NCBI GenBank assembly: GCA_947494715.1
Contig: CANLWG010000017.1
Coordinates: 86,206-150,205 of the forward strand
Direction of reading: 5' to 3'
DNA: 64,000 nt
Source: an uncultured Flavobacteriaceae bacterium
GTDB taxonomy: Bacteria; Bacteroidota; Bacteroidia; Flavobacteriales; Flavobacteriaceae
The notes below the pieces were generated by a model, which was not told the DNA's origin, searched no databases, and saw nothing but the letters and a program-made list of their open reading frames with translations. Positions within the stretch are counted from its first letter, which is position 1. Each line of letters begins with the position of its first letter. A program made the position numbers and the translations under genes. Positions 46,325-55,143 of this stretch are shown here, piece by piece.

Positions 46325-47893
46325 CTATTGGTTCATAGTCATCAAGAACTCCTCATTGTTCTTGGTCTGTTTTATGCGTTGTTCCAAAAATTCCATAGCC
46401 TCTATAGGATTCATGTCCGCGAGATATTTGCGTAAGATCCACATGCGCTGAATGGAATTCTCATCCAGTAAAAGATCATCCCTTCGGGTAGACGAGGAGA
46501 CCAAGTCTATGGCCGGGAATATTCTACGGTTGGAAATACGTCTATCCAATTGCAGTTCCATATTGCCCGTACCTTTAAATTCCTCAAAGATTACTTCATC
46601 CATTTTAGAGCCGGTTTCGGTAAGTGCCGTAGCAATAATAGAAAGAGATCCTCCCCCCTCAATATTACGGGCAGCTCCGAAGAAACGTTTGGGCTTGTGC
46701 AGTGCGTTGGCATCCACACCACCACTCAGTACCTTACCAGAGGCAGGTTGTACCGTATTATAAGCACGTGCCAAGCGGGTAATGGAATCCAAAAGAATCA
46801 CAACATCATGCCCACATTCCACTAGACGTTTTGCCTTTTCCAGTACAATATTGGCCACACGTACATGTTCCGTAGCTTCCTTGTCAAAAGTAGAGGCCAC
46901 TACTTCGCCCTGAACGTTACGTTGCATATCGGTAACTTCCTCAGGTCGTTCATCAATGAGTAATATAATTTGATATACCTCCGGGTGGTTTGCCGCAATG
47001 GCATTGGCAATATCCTTGAGCAACATAGTCTTACCCGTTTTAGGTTGGGATACGATCATACCCCGCTGCCCCTTACCGATAGGGGAGAACAGGTCTATAA
47101 TGCGTGTAGAAATATTGCTCTGTCGCTCTGCCAATTTAAATTTTTCCTGCGGAAACAAAGGGGTCAAATGCTCAAAGGAAACCCGGTCCCGAACCACTTG
47201 CGGGTCTATGCCATTAATTTTGTTCACTTTGATCAATGGGAAGTATTTCTCTCCTTCTTTTGGCGGGCGAACATTCCCTAAAACCGTATCCCCGGTTTTT
47301 AGACCGAACAATCGTATTTGCGACTGGGAAACATAAATATCGTCCGGAGAGGATAAATAGTTGTAATCCGAAGATCGCAGAAAACCATAACCATCCTGCA
47401 TAATGTCCAAAACCCCTTCGCTTTCAATGATACTATCGAACTCGAATTCCGGTTCCTTATACCGGTTCTTTAGATCCTTGTCAAAATTGCTGGTCCTTTT
47501 GTCCTGGCCGTTCTTTTGGTGGTGCGGGTTCTTTTTATTCTGGTTTTTATGTTGAGGTGCCAATTTTTGTTGGTCCTTTCTTGGCTGATTGGTATTTGTG
47601 TTTCGTGGCTGTTGTGGATTTTCTTTCTTAGTGTTCTCCGAAGGATTTTGGGGAGCATTCTCTTGCTTCTCTTCTTTGGGTTTTTCTTGGGGTGCCCTTG
47701 CGCTTTTTGGCTTTTCCGTTGGGGCTACCGTGACAACTTCGGCGGCCACTTTGGGATTGGAGGCTTGTAGGTCTAGGATCTGGTAGACCAAATCCAATTT
47801 TTTTAGGGCCTTAAATTTGGGGACGTTAAGTCCTTTTGCTATTTCCTGGAGCTCAGGAAGCTTTTTCGATTTTAAATCTGAAATCTCAAACAT
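46325..47893 (-). CDS. rho: Transcription termination factor Rho
   Basis: The 522-residue hexameric RNA helicase ends transcription at unstructured C-rich RNA. It has the N-terminal Rho domain ([14 protein letters not shown]...VYQIL), a ~90-residue low-complexity insert rich in Asn, Gln, Lys and Pro, the RNA-binding cold-shock domain ([20 protein letters not shown]), the ATPase with Walker [25 protein letters not shown], and [34 protein letters not shown]. The insert makes it about 100 residues longer than E. coli Rho and is normal in Bacteroidota. Confidence 0.97.
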   Translation of the reverse strand: MFEISDLKSKKLPELQEIAKGLNVPKFKALKKLDLVYQILDLQASNPKVAAEVVTVAPTEKPKSARAPQEKPKEEKQENAPQNPSENTKKENPQQPRNTNTNQPRKDQQKLAPQHKNQNKKNPHHQKNGQDKRTSNFDKDLKNRYKEPEFEFDSIIESEGVLDIMQDGYGFLRSSDYNYLSSPDDIYVSQSQIRLFGLKTGDTVLGNVRPPKEGEKYFPLIKVNKINGIDPQVVRDRVSFEHLTPLFPQEKFKLAERQSNISTRIIDLFSPIGKGQRGMIVSQPKTGKTMLLKDIANAIAANHPEVYQIILLIDERPEEVTDMQRNVQGEVVASTFDKEATEHVRVANIVLEKAKRLVECGHDVVILLDSITRLARAYNTVQPASGKVLSGGVDANALHKPKRFFGAARNIEGGGSLSIIATALTETGSKMDEVIFEEFKGTGNMELQLDRRISNRRIFPAIDLVSSSTRRDDLLLDENSIQRMWILRKYLADMNPIEAMEFLEQRIKQTKNNEEFLMTMNQ

Positions 47894-48056
47894 TAAGTAA
47901 AGTATAAATTATACGTTTTAGAATGGTAACAAGGAGTGTATTGTTATTTGGGTATTACTCGGGAAAGATTTCCCTATTGGTAAGTGCTATAACTAATAAC
48001 GACACAATAATACAAATTATTTTCAACAATTGAGGGATAAATTTTAAAAAGACCCT

Positions 48057-48064
48057 TATTTTTG
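48057..48064 (+). promoter_or_regulatory. Candidate -7 promoter element for the DUF4293 gene
   Basis: TATTTTTG fits TAnnTTTG and lies 23 bases before the start codon. The nearest upstream TTG (48030-48032) gives a rather long 24-base spacer. Confidence 0.45.
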
Positions 48065-48087
48065 CAGTCCGTAATACGGTAAAGGCA

Positions 48088-48498
48088 ATGATACAACGTA
48101 TACAAACTGTTTATCTTTTTATCGTAATCCTTTTGGGAGCTGTCCTACCTTTCTGGGTAAATCTTTGGTCGGATAGTGAAGGAAATGAAATCTTTGCCCG
48201 GAACGAAATATGGATTTCCTTGATATTCTATGGCTCTTCCCTATTAGCGTTAGTGGCCATATTGCTTTTTAAAAATAGAAAAAATCAATTTGTGGTAAAC
48301 AGATTGAATATAATATTGAATCTTTTTTTACTGGGATTTTTCGTGTATCGATCGCTAAACTTATCCGGAGAGACCTTGGTCTCGGAGAAGGGTATTGGGA
48401 TGTTGATTCCTGTATTTTCTATCGTTTTTCTGGTCCTGGCCAACAGGGCCATCAAAAAGGATGAAGATCTTGTAAAATCTGTGGATCGTTTACGTTGA
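48088..48498 (+). CDS. DUF4293 family membrane protein
   Basis: The 136-residue protein has four TM segments and matches DUF4293 end to end: the opening MIQRIQTVYLFIVILL, the middle loop with a hydrophilic KNRKNQFVVNRLN, and the conserved C-terminal tail KDEDLVKSVDRLR. The family is restricted to Bacteroidota and often lies next to rho, as here (divergent). Function is unknown. A hairpin terminator follows at 48528. Confidence 0.9.
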   Translation: MIQRIQTVYLFIVILLGAVLPFWVNLWSDSEGNEIFARNEIWISLIFYGSSLLALVAILLFKNRKNQFVVNRLNIILNLFLLGFFVYRSLNLSGETLVSEKGIGMLIPVFSIVFLVLANRAIKKDEDLVKSVDRLR

Positions 48499-48527
48499 AC
48501 CTAACATCTTAGTAGTATTAGTGTGTA

Positions 48528-48556
48528 GGACCCTGGACTTGTTCCAGGGTCTTTTG
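48528..48556 (+). terminator. Intrinsic terminator after the DUF4293 gene
   Basis: Stem GACCCTGGA/TCCAGGGTC (48529-48537 with 48543-48551) around CTTGT, followed by a TTTT run. It lies between convergent genes. Confidence 0.85.
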
Positions 48557-48572
48557 CATATATAGATTTTTT

Positions 48573-49034
48573 TCACTTGTGCCTGGTCACATAGGAGTCC
48601 AAACGGTCGAACACGGAGCCCCACCCATTGTAAAAGCCCATTTTCTCCTGTTGTTTGCAATATTCCTCGGTTGCATGCAGTACATGAAAAGTGAAGTTAG
48701 TTGTATCCCCATTTTCCTCAAAATGGACATGTAATTCTACACCTTCCGTCATAGGTTTAAAGTCTGCCGAAGTCACTATCTTTTCAAATTCAACAATTTC
48801 TGAATAGACACCTTCGGTAATAAACTTGCTCCCATCCGGCATTTGCATACTATACTTCCACCGGCCGCCTACATGAAAATTGTGCTCAATTACTTCGGTT
48901 TCCATTCCCTTGGGTCCCCACCAGTGGGCAATATGCTCAGGTTGGGTCCAAGCCTGCCATACCAAGGCCAAGGGCGCTTGGAAAGTTCTTTCTATGGTCA
49001 GGGTTCGGTTTTTTGCTTCTTCCAGTTTACTCAT
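48573..49034 (-). CDS. SRPBCC family protein (AHSA1-like)
   Basis: A 153-residue protein of the START/AHSA1 fold, which forms a hydrophobic ligand cavity. Signatures are RTFQAPLALVWQAWTQPEHIAHWWGPKG and GGRWKYSMQMPDGSKF, then VTSADFKPMTEGVELHVHFEE and the C-terminal helix GWGSVFDRLDSYV. Proteins of this type next to an ArsR regulator are common. Here the start overlaps the ArsR stop by four bases (ATGA, 49031-49034), so translation is coupled. Ligand unknown. Confidence 0.9.
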   Translation of the reverse strand: MSKLEEAKNRTLTIERTFQAPLALVWQAWTQPEHIAHWWGPKGMETEVIEHNFHVGGRWKYSMQMPDGSKFITEGVYSEIVEFEKIVTSADFKPMTEGVELHVHFEENGDTTNFTFHVLHATEEYCKQQEKMGFYNGWGSVFDRLDSYVTRHK

Positions 49035-49378
49035 CTTTTTGATTTATTGGCCTCCTCATTGGGTAGGCGGGTTTGTAATTCGGTTAAATAATCTTCAAAG
49101 GAATCCAGTTTTTCTTCCCAGAGTTTTTTGTATTGATCGATCCATAGAAAAGCGGGGATAAGGTTTCTGGGCCGAATTTGGCAATAGCGCTCGCGACCTT
49201 GTTTATTGATTACAATGAGCCCGCATTCCTGCAGAATTTTTAGATGCTTGGAAATGGCAGGTCGGCTCACGTCGAATTTTTCGGCAACGGAATTTACGGT
49301 AAGCGTTTCCTCCGCTAATAGCTGAATAATGTCCCTTCGTACGGGATCGGCAATGGCTTGAAAAACGTCTCTTCGCAT
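49031..49378 (-). CDS. ArsR family transcriptional regulator
   Basis: A 115-residue winged-helix repressor-like protein. The HTH is clear: FQAIADPVRRDIIQLLAEETLTVNSVAEKFDVSRPAISKHLKILQECGLI with the wing NKQGRERYCQIRP. The metal Cys pair of classical ArsR sensors is absent, so this is of the non-metal group that pairs with SRPBCC (AHSA1) proteins. It probably regulates its own operon, with the SRPBCC gene overlapping by four bases. The promoter is in the 100 bases upstream. Confidence 0.92.
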   Translation of the reverse strand: MRRDVFQAIADPVRRDIIQLLAEETLTVNSVAEKFDVSRPAISKHLKILQECGLIVINKQGRERYCQIRPRNLIPAFLWIDQYKKLWEEKLDSFEDYLTELQTRLPNEEANKSKR

Positions 49379-49478
49379 ATTATGTAACTATTCGGTTACG
49401 AATATATAGGAAACCATTTGGTTACACAAATTATTTTGATAAAAAAATCAAAAAGTAGTTTTCCGAAGGGATAGTATG

Positions 49479-50903
49479 CTACTGCTTGGCGTATATTTTT
49501 TCTTCATGTACTAGTATGCCATCAACATCATAGTGCATAAATTTAATGATTGGCATACCATCTTCCCGATAAACCTTCGTAGCTAAAAATCCACCTTTTA
49601 CACGTAAAAACCGATGTTCGGGTTTTACATTTTCCGGATTCCACCCTTGGGCATGGGAATCGCTAACGGGTCCTTGACTAAATTCCCAAAGACCTGTTTT
49701 GGGGTCAACGGAAACGTACTGCCAATGCCTGTCGCCATTGATTACAAATACATTATGGTCCGCAAGATACTGGCGTAACCACGTACCTTCCGATTCAAAT
49801 GAAACATTGGAATGATTATCGAATTTACCCTTGGGACGATCCGGTCCTACAATTGGAGTTGGAGAAACGAGCACTTTAAAGGTGGCATCCGAGGTTTGGA
49901 CAGTTTGCTTGAACCAGTTGATCTGTTCCTGGCCCCAAATGGTCTTGTCTTTGCCATCCTGACCCTTGTTATCACTTCTAAATTCCCTCCCTTCTACAAC
50001 CCATATCTGTAAATCTTTTCCCCAGCGAAAGGTTCTGTACGGTTTTCCCATAATGGGTACTTGTTCTCTCCAAACCGAAAGACCATCCTCAAAGCTTAAT
50101 TCTCCAAATGGAGATGAATACGGTGTGGCGTCATCCTTCAATAGATCATGGTCGTCCTTTTGGATATACAGGGGTGTGGTATTGTAAAAATCGACCAGAG
50201 AGGGCCAGGAATTCATTGCATGCCATTTATGTCTTGCCAGCGGAAGGGTATAGGCCATGGGCCCGGGTTTATCATAATACACGTAATCCCCGGTCTGGCA
50301 GTGGAACGATGGGTTCAATTTTAACATGCTATCGTAGATCTTAAAACCGCGTAAAGGATCGTCAAAGGACCAATAGTATTGGCACGTTGATGAAGTGAAC
50401 AGTACAGGAACTGGTTCATTCTTAGATGGTGTGGTGGTAAATTTACCTTTGATATGAGTTATTGGTGATTCCTCTTCTTTTCTTCCTTCAATCGTTATGG
50501 TATAGGTGGTATTGGGCCGTAGACCCTCAAATTTTCTTTTAGTGGTGAAATCTTTATAGGTAGAGACATATGTCCAGTCGGTCTGGATTAAGGTATCCTT
50601 GGACCGCAATTGTATTCTTACCTGGCCAAAGGACCCTTCCACCGCCCCTTCCATCTTATGTATGGGGCTATCGTTATTAAAATCTATCGGACTTTTAAAT
50701 GGGGCTTCTTTACGTTTGTGATGTACGGCCACGGGCTCGGAGGTTTTGCATAAACGTGTCAGTATAATTGCGGATGAAGGGGTTACCTCCCCAATTTTAT
50801 ATCCTGTGGTGAAGTATACATGATCATCAGTTTCTTGGCCCTTAAGATTTTGATAAAACGGCGAAATAAAAAAAAGGACGAGAAGTAAAATCTTGTTTTT
50901 CAT
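49479..50903 (-). CDS. PhoD-like alkaline phosphatase family protein
   Basis: A 474-residue secreted protein with a signal peptide (KNKILLLVLFFISPFYQNLKG). It has a fibronectin-like N-terminal part (VYFTTGYKIGEVTPSSAIILTRL, TTYTITIEG) and then a PhoD-like metallophosphatase domain with HCQTGDYVYYDKPGP, QKDDHDLLKDDATPY, LVSPTPIVGPDRPKG and VINGDRHWQYV. The family cleaves phosphodiesters and phosphomonoesters outside the cytoplasm. I start at 50903; a form from 50960 adds 19 residues before the signal. It stands alone on the minus strand. Confidence 0.88.
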   Translation of the reverse strand: MKNKILLLVLFFISPFYQNLKGQETDDHVYFTTGYKIGEVTPSSAIILTRLCKTSEPVAVHHKRKEAPFKSPIDFNNDSPIHKMEGAVEGSFGQVRIQLRSKDTLIQTDWTYVSTYKDFTTKRKFEGLRPNTTYTITIEGRKEEESPITHIKGKFTTTPSKNEPVPVLFTSSTCQYYWSFDDPLRGFKIYDSMLKLNPSFHCQTGDYVYYDKPGPMAYTLPLARHKWHAMNSWPSLVDFYNTTPLYIQKDDHDLLKDDATPYSSPFGELSFEDGLSVWREQVPIMGKPYRTFRWGKDLQIWVVEGREFRSDNKGQDGKDKTIWGQEQINWFKQTVQTSDATFKVLVSPTPIVGPDRPKGKFDNHSNVSFESEGTWLRQYLADHNVFVINGDRHWQYVSVDPKTGLWEFSQGPVSDSHAQGWNPENVKPEHRFLRVKGGFLATKVYREDGMPIIKFMHYDVDGILVHEEKIYAKQ

Positions 50904-51094
50904 TTTGGCATGATGTGAAGAGAGGTCCCATGTTTTGTTGTTCAACGCAGGACTTTCCATGTTTTAAAAGGCTCGAAAGTTTGTAAACGGTCTTGTTTTC
51001 CAAAAAATCATATCGGTGAAATATATGAGTGTTTTGTGATATAAACATTCATTTTATTTCAAAAATGAAATGAATCCTTAAAACTAAACCAAAT

Positions 51095-51589
51095 CTACCG
51101 CTTCCCCAATTCTACCACCTCCAAATCTTTGATATCACTCCCATCTATTACGAAGCGCAACATGGTCCGTACCTGATGAAAGCCATGCCTTCCACAGGCC
51201 CCAGGGTTCATATGGAGTACGCCCAGCTTCTTGTCCATCATTACCTTTAGGATGTGGGAATGGCCGCAGATGAACAATTTAGGAGGGTTTTCTTGAATCT
51301 TCTTCCGCGTTCGGGAATTGTATTTTGGCGGATAACCTCCAATATGGGTCATGTATACATCTACTCCTTCGCACTTAAACCGATGGTCCAGAGGAAATTC
51401 CTTTTGGATTATTGAATCGTCAATATTGCCATAGACCGCCCTTAACGGTCTCAACTTGGCCAGGGTATCCGTTATCCTGAGATTTCCGATGTCGCCCGCG
51501 TGCCAAACCTCATCGGCCTGCGCCACATACTTTAAAATGGTAGCATCCATATGGCCATGGGTATCCGAAAGTAGCAATATTCTTTTCAT
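51095..51589 (-). CDS. Metallophosphoesterase, YfcE/MJ0936 family
   Basis: The 164-residue protein is a small calcineurin-like phosphodiesterase. Metal ligands are seen in LLLSDTHGHMD, HAGDIGN, VYGNIDD, CGHSHILKV and HMNPGACG. Relatives of YfcE hydrolyse phosphodiester bonds in vitro; the physiological substrate is unknown. The ATG at 51589 is overlapped by the TGA of a 33-codon minus-strand frame whose first ten codons resemble this gene's own start, which suggests an altered or duplicated 5' end. Confidence 0.93.
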   Translation of the reverse strand: MKRILLLSDTHGHMDATILKYVAQADEVWHAGDIGNLRITDTLAKLRPLRAVYGNIDDSIIQKEFPLDHRFKCEGVDVYMTHIGGYPPKYNSRTRKKIQENPPKLFICGHSHILKVMMDKKLGVLHMNPGACGRHGFHQVRTMLRFVIDGSDIKDLEVVELGKR

Positions 51590-51687
51590 CCTTCAGGTTT
51601 AATGGATGATACGATCAAGATTCCTTTTTCTACATTTGGGCCCTGAGCATGTCGAAGGGTATCGGAGAGCAATAAAATTTTTGTCAT
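51586..51687 (-). pseudogene. 33-codon frame: apparent remnant of a second phosphoesterase 5' end, or leader peptide
   Basis: An ATG at 51687 opens a frame that starts MTKILLLSDT, eight of ten residues identical to the MKRILLLSDT start of the next gene, with mostly synonymous base differences. Directly after SDT the sequence runs into a CCTTCGACATGCTCAGGG element of the REP-like family (51641-51660) and no longer resembles the phosphoesterase. The frame ends in a TGA that overlaps the next ATG by four bases (ATGA). It could be a broken tandem copy or a translated leader. Confidence 0.5.
51641..51660. repeat. Dispersed REP-like palindromic element
   Basis: CCCTGAGCATGTCGAAGGGT is a variant of the imperfect palindrome present in the 81-bp units at 18095-18298 (there CCTGAGCTTGCCGAAGGG). 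Elements of the CCTTCGACAAGCTCAGG type are known from many bacterial intergenic regions. Here it sits inside the remnant frame. Confidence 0.7.
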
Positions 51688-51788
51688 CTTTTGGTTTACC
51701 AGTTTTTAGGATAATTGGATAATTCGGATTGGACTCAAGTATCCTGTAATAACCTTTATATTTACCATCACAAAACTAGCACATCCCT

Positions 51789-52562
51789 TTGAGATATTTC
51801 GTTCAATTCTCATACTTCGGTAAGGCATATCACGGTTGGCAAAACCAGCCCAATGCCCTTACTGTACAACAGGTTTTGGAAGAGGCTTTTTCCACCATCC
51901 TGAGACACCCTGTGGAACTGGCCGGTGCCGGGCGTACCGATACGGGTGTGCATGCCCAACAAATGTTCGCCCATTTTGATACGGAGCCTATCACTAGCAC
52001 TTCGCAATTGATACATCGGTTAAATGCATACCTACCGGCGGATGTTGCCGTACAGCAAATCTTTGAGGTCCCACCGGATGCCCATGCCCGTTTTGATGCC
52101 GTATCCCGAACTTATGAATATTGGATCGTTCAGGAAAAGAATCCATTTTATTCGGACTCGGCCTATTATGTAAAACATCCTTTGGCTATTGAACCTATGA
52201 ACGAAGTCGCTAACTTATTGTTGGAGCATCAGGATTTTGAATGTTTTTCCAAGTCCAATACCGATGTAAAAACCTATTTGTGTACCATCAAAGAAGCCTG
52301 TTGGCAGGATGAAAACAACAAATTAGTGTTTACCATTACCGCCAACCGCTTTTTACGGAATATGGTACGGGCTATAGTAGGAACACTTTTGGAAGTGGGT
52401 ATGAAGCGGTGGACTATCGATGATGTTAATACTATCCTAAAAAGTGGAGATCGGCAAAAAGCGGGCCCCTCCGTCCCTGCAAAAGGGTTATATTTGACCA
52501 CTATTGCCTATCCAAACACGATTGTAAGTACCCATGAACAAGGATTCGGGAAAAGCGTTTGA
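51789..52562 (+). CDS. truA: tRNA pseudouridine(38-40) synthase TruA
   Basis: The 257-residue enzyme converts uridine at tRNA positions 38-40 to pseudouridine. The catalytic Asp51 is in GAGRTDTGVHA; FDAVSRTYEYWI and NRFLRNMVRAIVGTLLEVG are also typical. The start is a TTG at 51789, giving MRYFVQFSYFGKAYHGWQ, the usual beginning of the Bacteroidota protein. Its last 29 bases overlap the start of the ABC exporter, so the two are co-transcribed. Confidence 0.96.
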   Translation: MRYFVQFSYFGKAYHGWQNQPNALTVQQVLEEAFSTILRHPVELAGAGRTDTGVHAQQMFAHFDTEPITSTSQLIHRLNAYLPADVAVQQIFEVPPDAHARFDAVSRTYEYWIVQEKNPFYSDSAYYVKHPLAIEPMNEVANLLLEHQDFECFSKSNTDVKTYLCTIKEACWQDENNKLVFTITANRFLRNMVRAIVGTLLEVGMKRWTIDDVNTILKSGDRQKAGPSVPAKGLYLTTIAYPNTIVSTHEQGFGKSV

Positions 52563-54300
52563 CGTTCGTCTTTTTAAACGGTTAATGGCCCACACCCGGC
52601 CGTATCTAATTACCTTTTACGGGGTGGCCCTTGCTGCCATTCTTTTATCGGCCTTTGCGGTAGCGACACCCATTTTACTCCAAGAAATTATAAATGAGGC
52701 CATTAAAAAAAGCGATGCCAACTATCTATGGCTGCTTACTTGGCTTATGCTCGGTGTTCTGTTGGGACAGGTAGTGAGTCAGCTGTGCTTTAATTACTAT
52801 GCCAACTGGTTGGGGGAATCCGTCATTAAGGATGTGCGTATTAATCTGTTCCAACATATGTTGGGTTTCCGGATGAAATATTTTGACAATTCCTCTATTG
52901 GGGTGTTGGTCACCCGAGCTGTGGCGGATATGCAGCGCATTGGGGAAATCTTTAGCCAAGGGTTTTTTATGATCGTTGCGGATTTGTTGAAAATGTTGGT
53001 CGCGGCCATGGTGATGTTGGTCATCAGTTGGAAACTGGCCCTAATCGTTTTTGTGCTACTTCCCGTAATCCTGTATGCTACACGTCTTTTTCAAAAGGCA
53101 ATGAAAGTGGCTTTTACAGAGGTCCGTGCCGAAGTGGCCAATCTCAATTCCTTTGTACAGGAACGGATTACCGGAATGAAGATCGTGCAACTGTTTACCC
53201 GGGAAAGGATAGAAAGTGAAAAATTTCGGGAGATCAATGAAAAACATCAGAACGCCTGGCTAAAGACGGTATGGTACAATTCCATATTTTTTCCCATTGC
53301 CGAAATTGTTTCCTCTATTGCCGTGGGTCTCATCGTTTGGTACGGCGGATTATTGAATGTGGCCAGCATAGGCGTAAATGAATTTGGTACCATCTTCGCT
53401 TTTATTCTTCTTATAGATATGCTCTTTAGACCGCTACGTCAAATAGCGGATAAATTCAACACCTTGCAAATGGGTATGGTGGCTGCAAATCGGGTATTTG
53501 GCATACTGGATACAAACAGTCACATTCAGGATGTAGGTACTATTGTGAAGGAAGATGTAAGAGGCGATATCCGTTTTTCAGAGGTACGGTTTGGTTATTT
53601 GGAGGACGAAGAAGTACTCCATGGTATTTCCTTTGATGTCAGGGCAGGGGAGACTATAGCCATAGTGGGGGCCACAGGAGCAGGAAAATCTACTATAATC
53701 AACTTGCTTAACCGATTTTATGAAATCAATTCAGGAGCCATTTTAGTGGACGGAACGGATATTAAGGATTTTCAATTGGCCTCATTGCGATCTCATATCG
53801 CCGTGGTACTGCAGGATGTTTTTCTTTTTGCGGATACCGTTGCCAATAATATTTCTTTGAAGGATGCTTCAATATCTGTTGATGCCATTGAACAGGCGGC
53901 CAAGAAAATCGGGGTACATGAATTTATCAATAGTTTACCGGGGGGATATACTTATAACGTTAAGGAACGGGGTACTATGCTTTCCAGTGGCCAGCGCCAA
54001 TTGATCGCATTTCTAAGGGCCTATGTGAGCAATCCTAGTATTCTTATCTTGGACGAGGCCACTTCCTCCGTAGATACTTATTCCGAACAATTGATACAGC
54101 AAGCCACCGAAAAAATTACGGAAGGTCGTACTTCCATCATCATAGCCCACCGTTTGGCTACCGTAAAAAAGGCCGACAAAATTTTGGTCATGGATGCTGG
54201 AAGAATAGTGGAAACCGGAACGCATAAAGAGCTGATCAAAAAAGGTGGATATTATAGTAAGCTTTACGAAGCTCAGTTCTTGGCTGAAGAGGTGGCTTAA
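52534..54300 (+). CDS. ABC exporter, fused permease and ATPase (MsbA/MDR-like)
   Basis: A 588-residue half-transporter that should act as a dimer in the inner membrane. The N-terminal six-TM domain covers residues ~15-310. The ATPase follows at ~340-585: Walker A GATGAGKST, Q-loop, signature LSSGQRQLIAF, Walker B LILDEATSSVD and H-loop AHRLATV. Similar proteins export lipids (MsbA) or drugs; substrate cannot be assigned. The ATG overlaps truA by 29 bases. Its TAA at 54300 touches the stop codon of the convergent cdaA gene. Confidence 0.93.
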   Translation: MNKDSGKAFDVRLFKRLMAHTRPYLITFYGVALAAILLSAFAVATPILLQEIINEAIKKSDANYLWLLTWLMLGVLLGQVVSQLCFNYYANWLGESVIKDVRINLFQHMLGFRMKYFDNSSIGVLVTRAVADMQRIGEIFSQGFFMIVADLLKMLVAAMVMLVISWKLALIVFVLLPVILYATRLFQKAMKVAFTEVRAEVANLNSFVQERITGMKIVQLFTRERIESEKFREINEKHQNAWLKTVWYNSIFFPIAEIVSSIAVGLIVWYGGLLNVASIGVNEFGTIFAFILLIDMLFRPLRQIADKFNTLQMGMVAANRVFGILDTNSHIQDVGTIVKEDVRGDIRFSEVRFGYLEDEEVLHGISFDVRAGETIAIVGATGAGKSTIINLLNRFYEINSGAILVDGTDIKDFQLASLRSHIAVVLQDVFLFADTVANNISLKDASISVDAIEQAAKKIGVHEFINSLPGGYTYNVKERGTMLSSGQRQLIAFLRAYVSNPSILILDEATSSVDTYSEQLIQQATEKITEGRTSIIIAHRLATVKKADKILVMDAGRIVETGTHKELIKKGGYYSKLYEAQFLAEEVA

Positions 54301-55086
54301 TTAGATAATGTCTTCTTTTAGCATCGCTGCCAACTGTGTTAAATCGCCAAAATTTACAAATTCCCCGTTTTTTATATAAGAGATGATTCCCGTCTCCTCG
54401 CTAACGACCAATGCCAAAGCATCTGTCTTTTCCGTAATTCCCACAGCGGCACGATGTCTTAGCCCAAAACGCAACGGGATGTTCCGTTCATTGGAAACCG
54501 GCAAGATGACCCTTGTGGCCACAATATGGTTGTTTTCAATGACAGTGGCCCCATCATGCAATGGGCTGTTTTTGTAAAAAATACTTTCCAAAATAGGCTG
54601 ATTTACCTCAATGTACATTGGGTCACCGGAAGATTTTACAAAATCGAGGGAATTACTTCGACCAATAACAATAATGGCCCCTGTTTTGGTAGCGGCCATT
54701 TTTTCGCAAGCGCCCAAAATAGAATCCACATCAATACTTGATGCCAGTCCGTCACCTCTCAAAAATTTGAAGTGTCTGATAAAATTGCGTTTATTGGCGA
54801 AATTCGTAGACCCTATCATCAACAGGAATTTTCGGATTTCCTGTTGAAAGACTATGATCAAGGCAATAAGTCCTACCTGCATAAATGCCCCGACCATACT
54901 ACTGATCATTTCCATTCCCAAAAGTTCCGTGAGCTTCCAAAATGCCCAGACAATAACAATGCCAATAAAAATATTTATAGCTACGGAACCACGGACCAAC
55001 TTATAGATGTAATAGAGAAGAACGGCGACCAAAACAATGTCCAGGACATCGGTTATCTTAAAGTCGATAAAATTCAGAAAATCCAA
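54301..55086 (-). CDS. cdaA: Diadenylate cyclase CdaA (DacA)
   Basis: The 261-residue enzyme makes cyclic di-AMP from two ATP. Three N-terminal TM helices (residues ~12-75) precede the DisA_N/DAC domain, with the two diagnostic motifs HDGATVIENNHIVATRVILPVS and FGLRHRAAVGITEKTDALALVVSEETG (DGA and RHR). It is the CdaA type by topology. Cyclic di-AMP controls osmolyte and cell-wall balance in other bacteria. The 3' end abuts the ABC exporter without any spacer. folP lies 57 bases upstream on the same strand and may share its transcript. Confidence 0.96.
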   Translation of the reverse strand: MDFLNFIDFKITDVLDIVLVAVLLYYIYKLVRGSVAINIFIGIVIVWAFWKLTELLGMEMISSMVGAFMQVGLIALIIVFQQEIRKFLLMIGSTNFANKRNFIRHFKFLRGDGLASSIDVDSILGACEKMAATKTGAIIVIGRSNSLDFVKSSGDPMYIEVNQPILESIFYKNSPLHDGATVIENNHIVATRVILPVSNERNIPLRFGLRHRAAVGITEKTDALALVVSEETGIISYIKNGEFVNFGDLTQLAAMLKEDII

Positions 55087-55143
55087 TGAGTGGCAGTTTT
55101 TGTAAAATTAGGAAAAATAGATGAACAAAGGAGCTGGAGTTTT

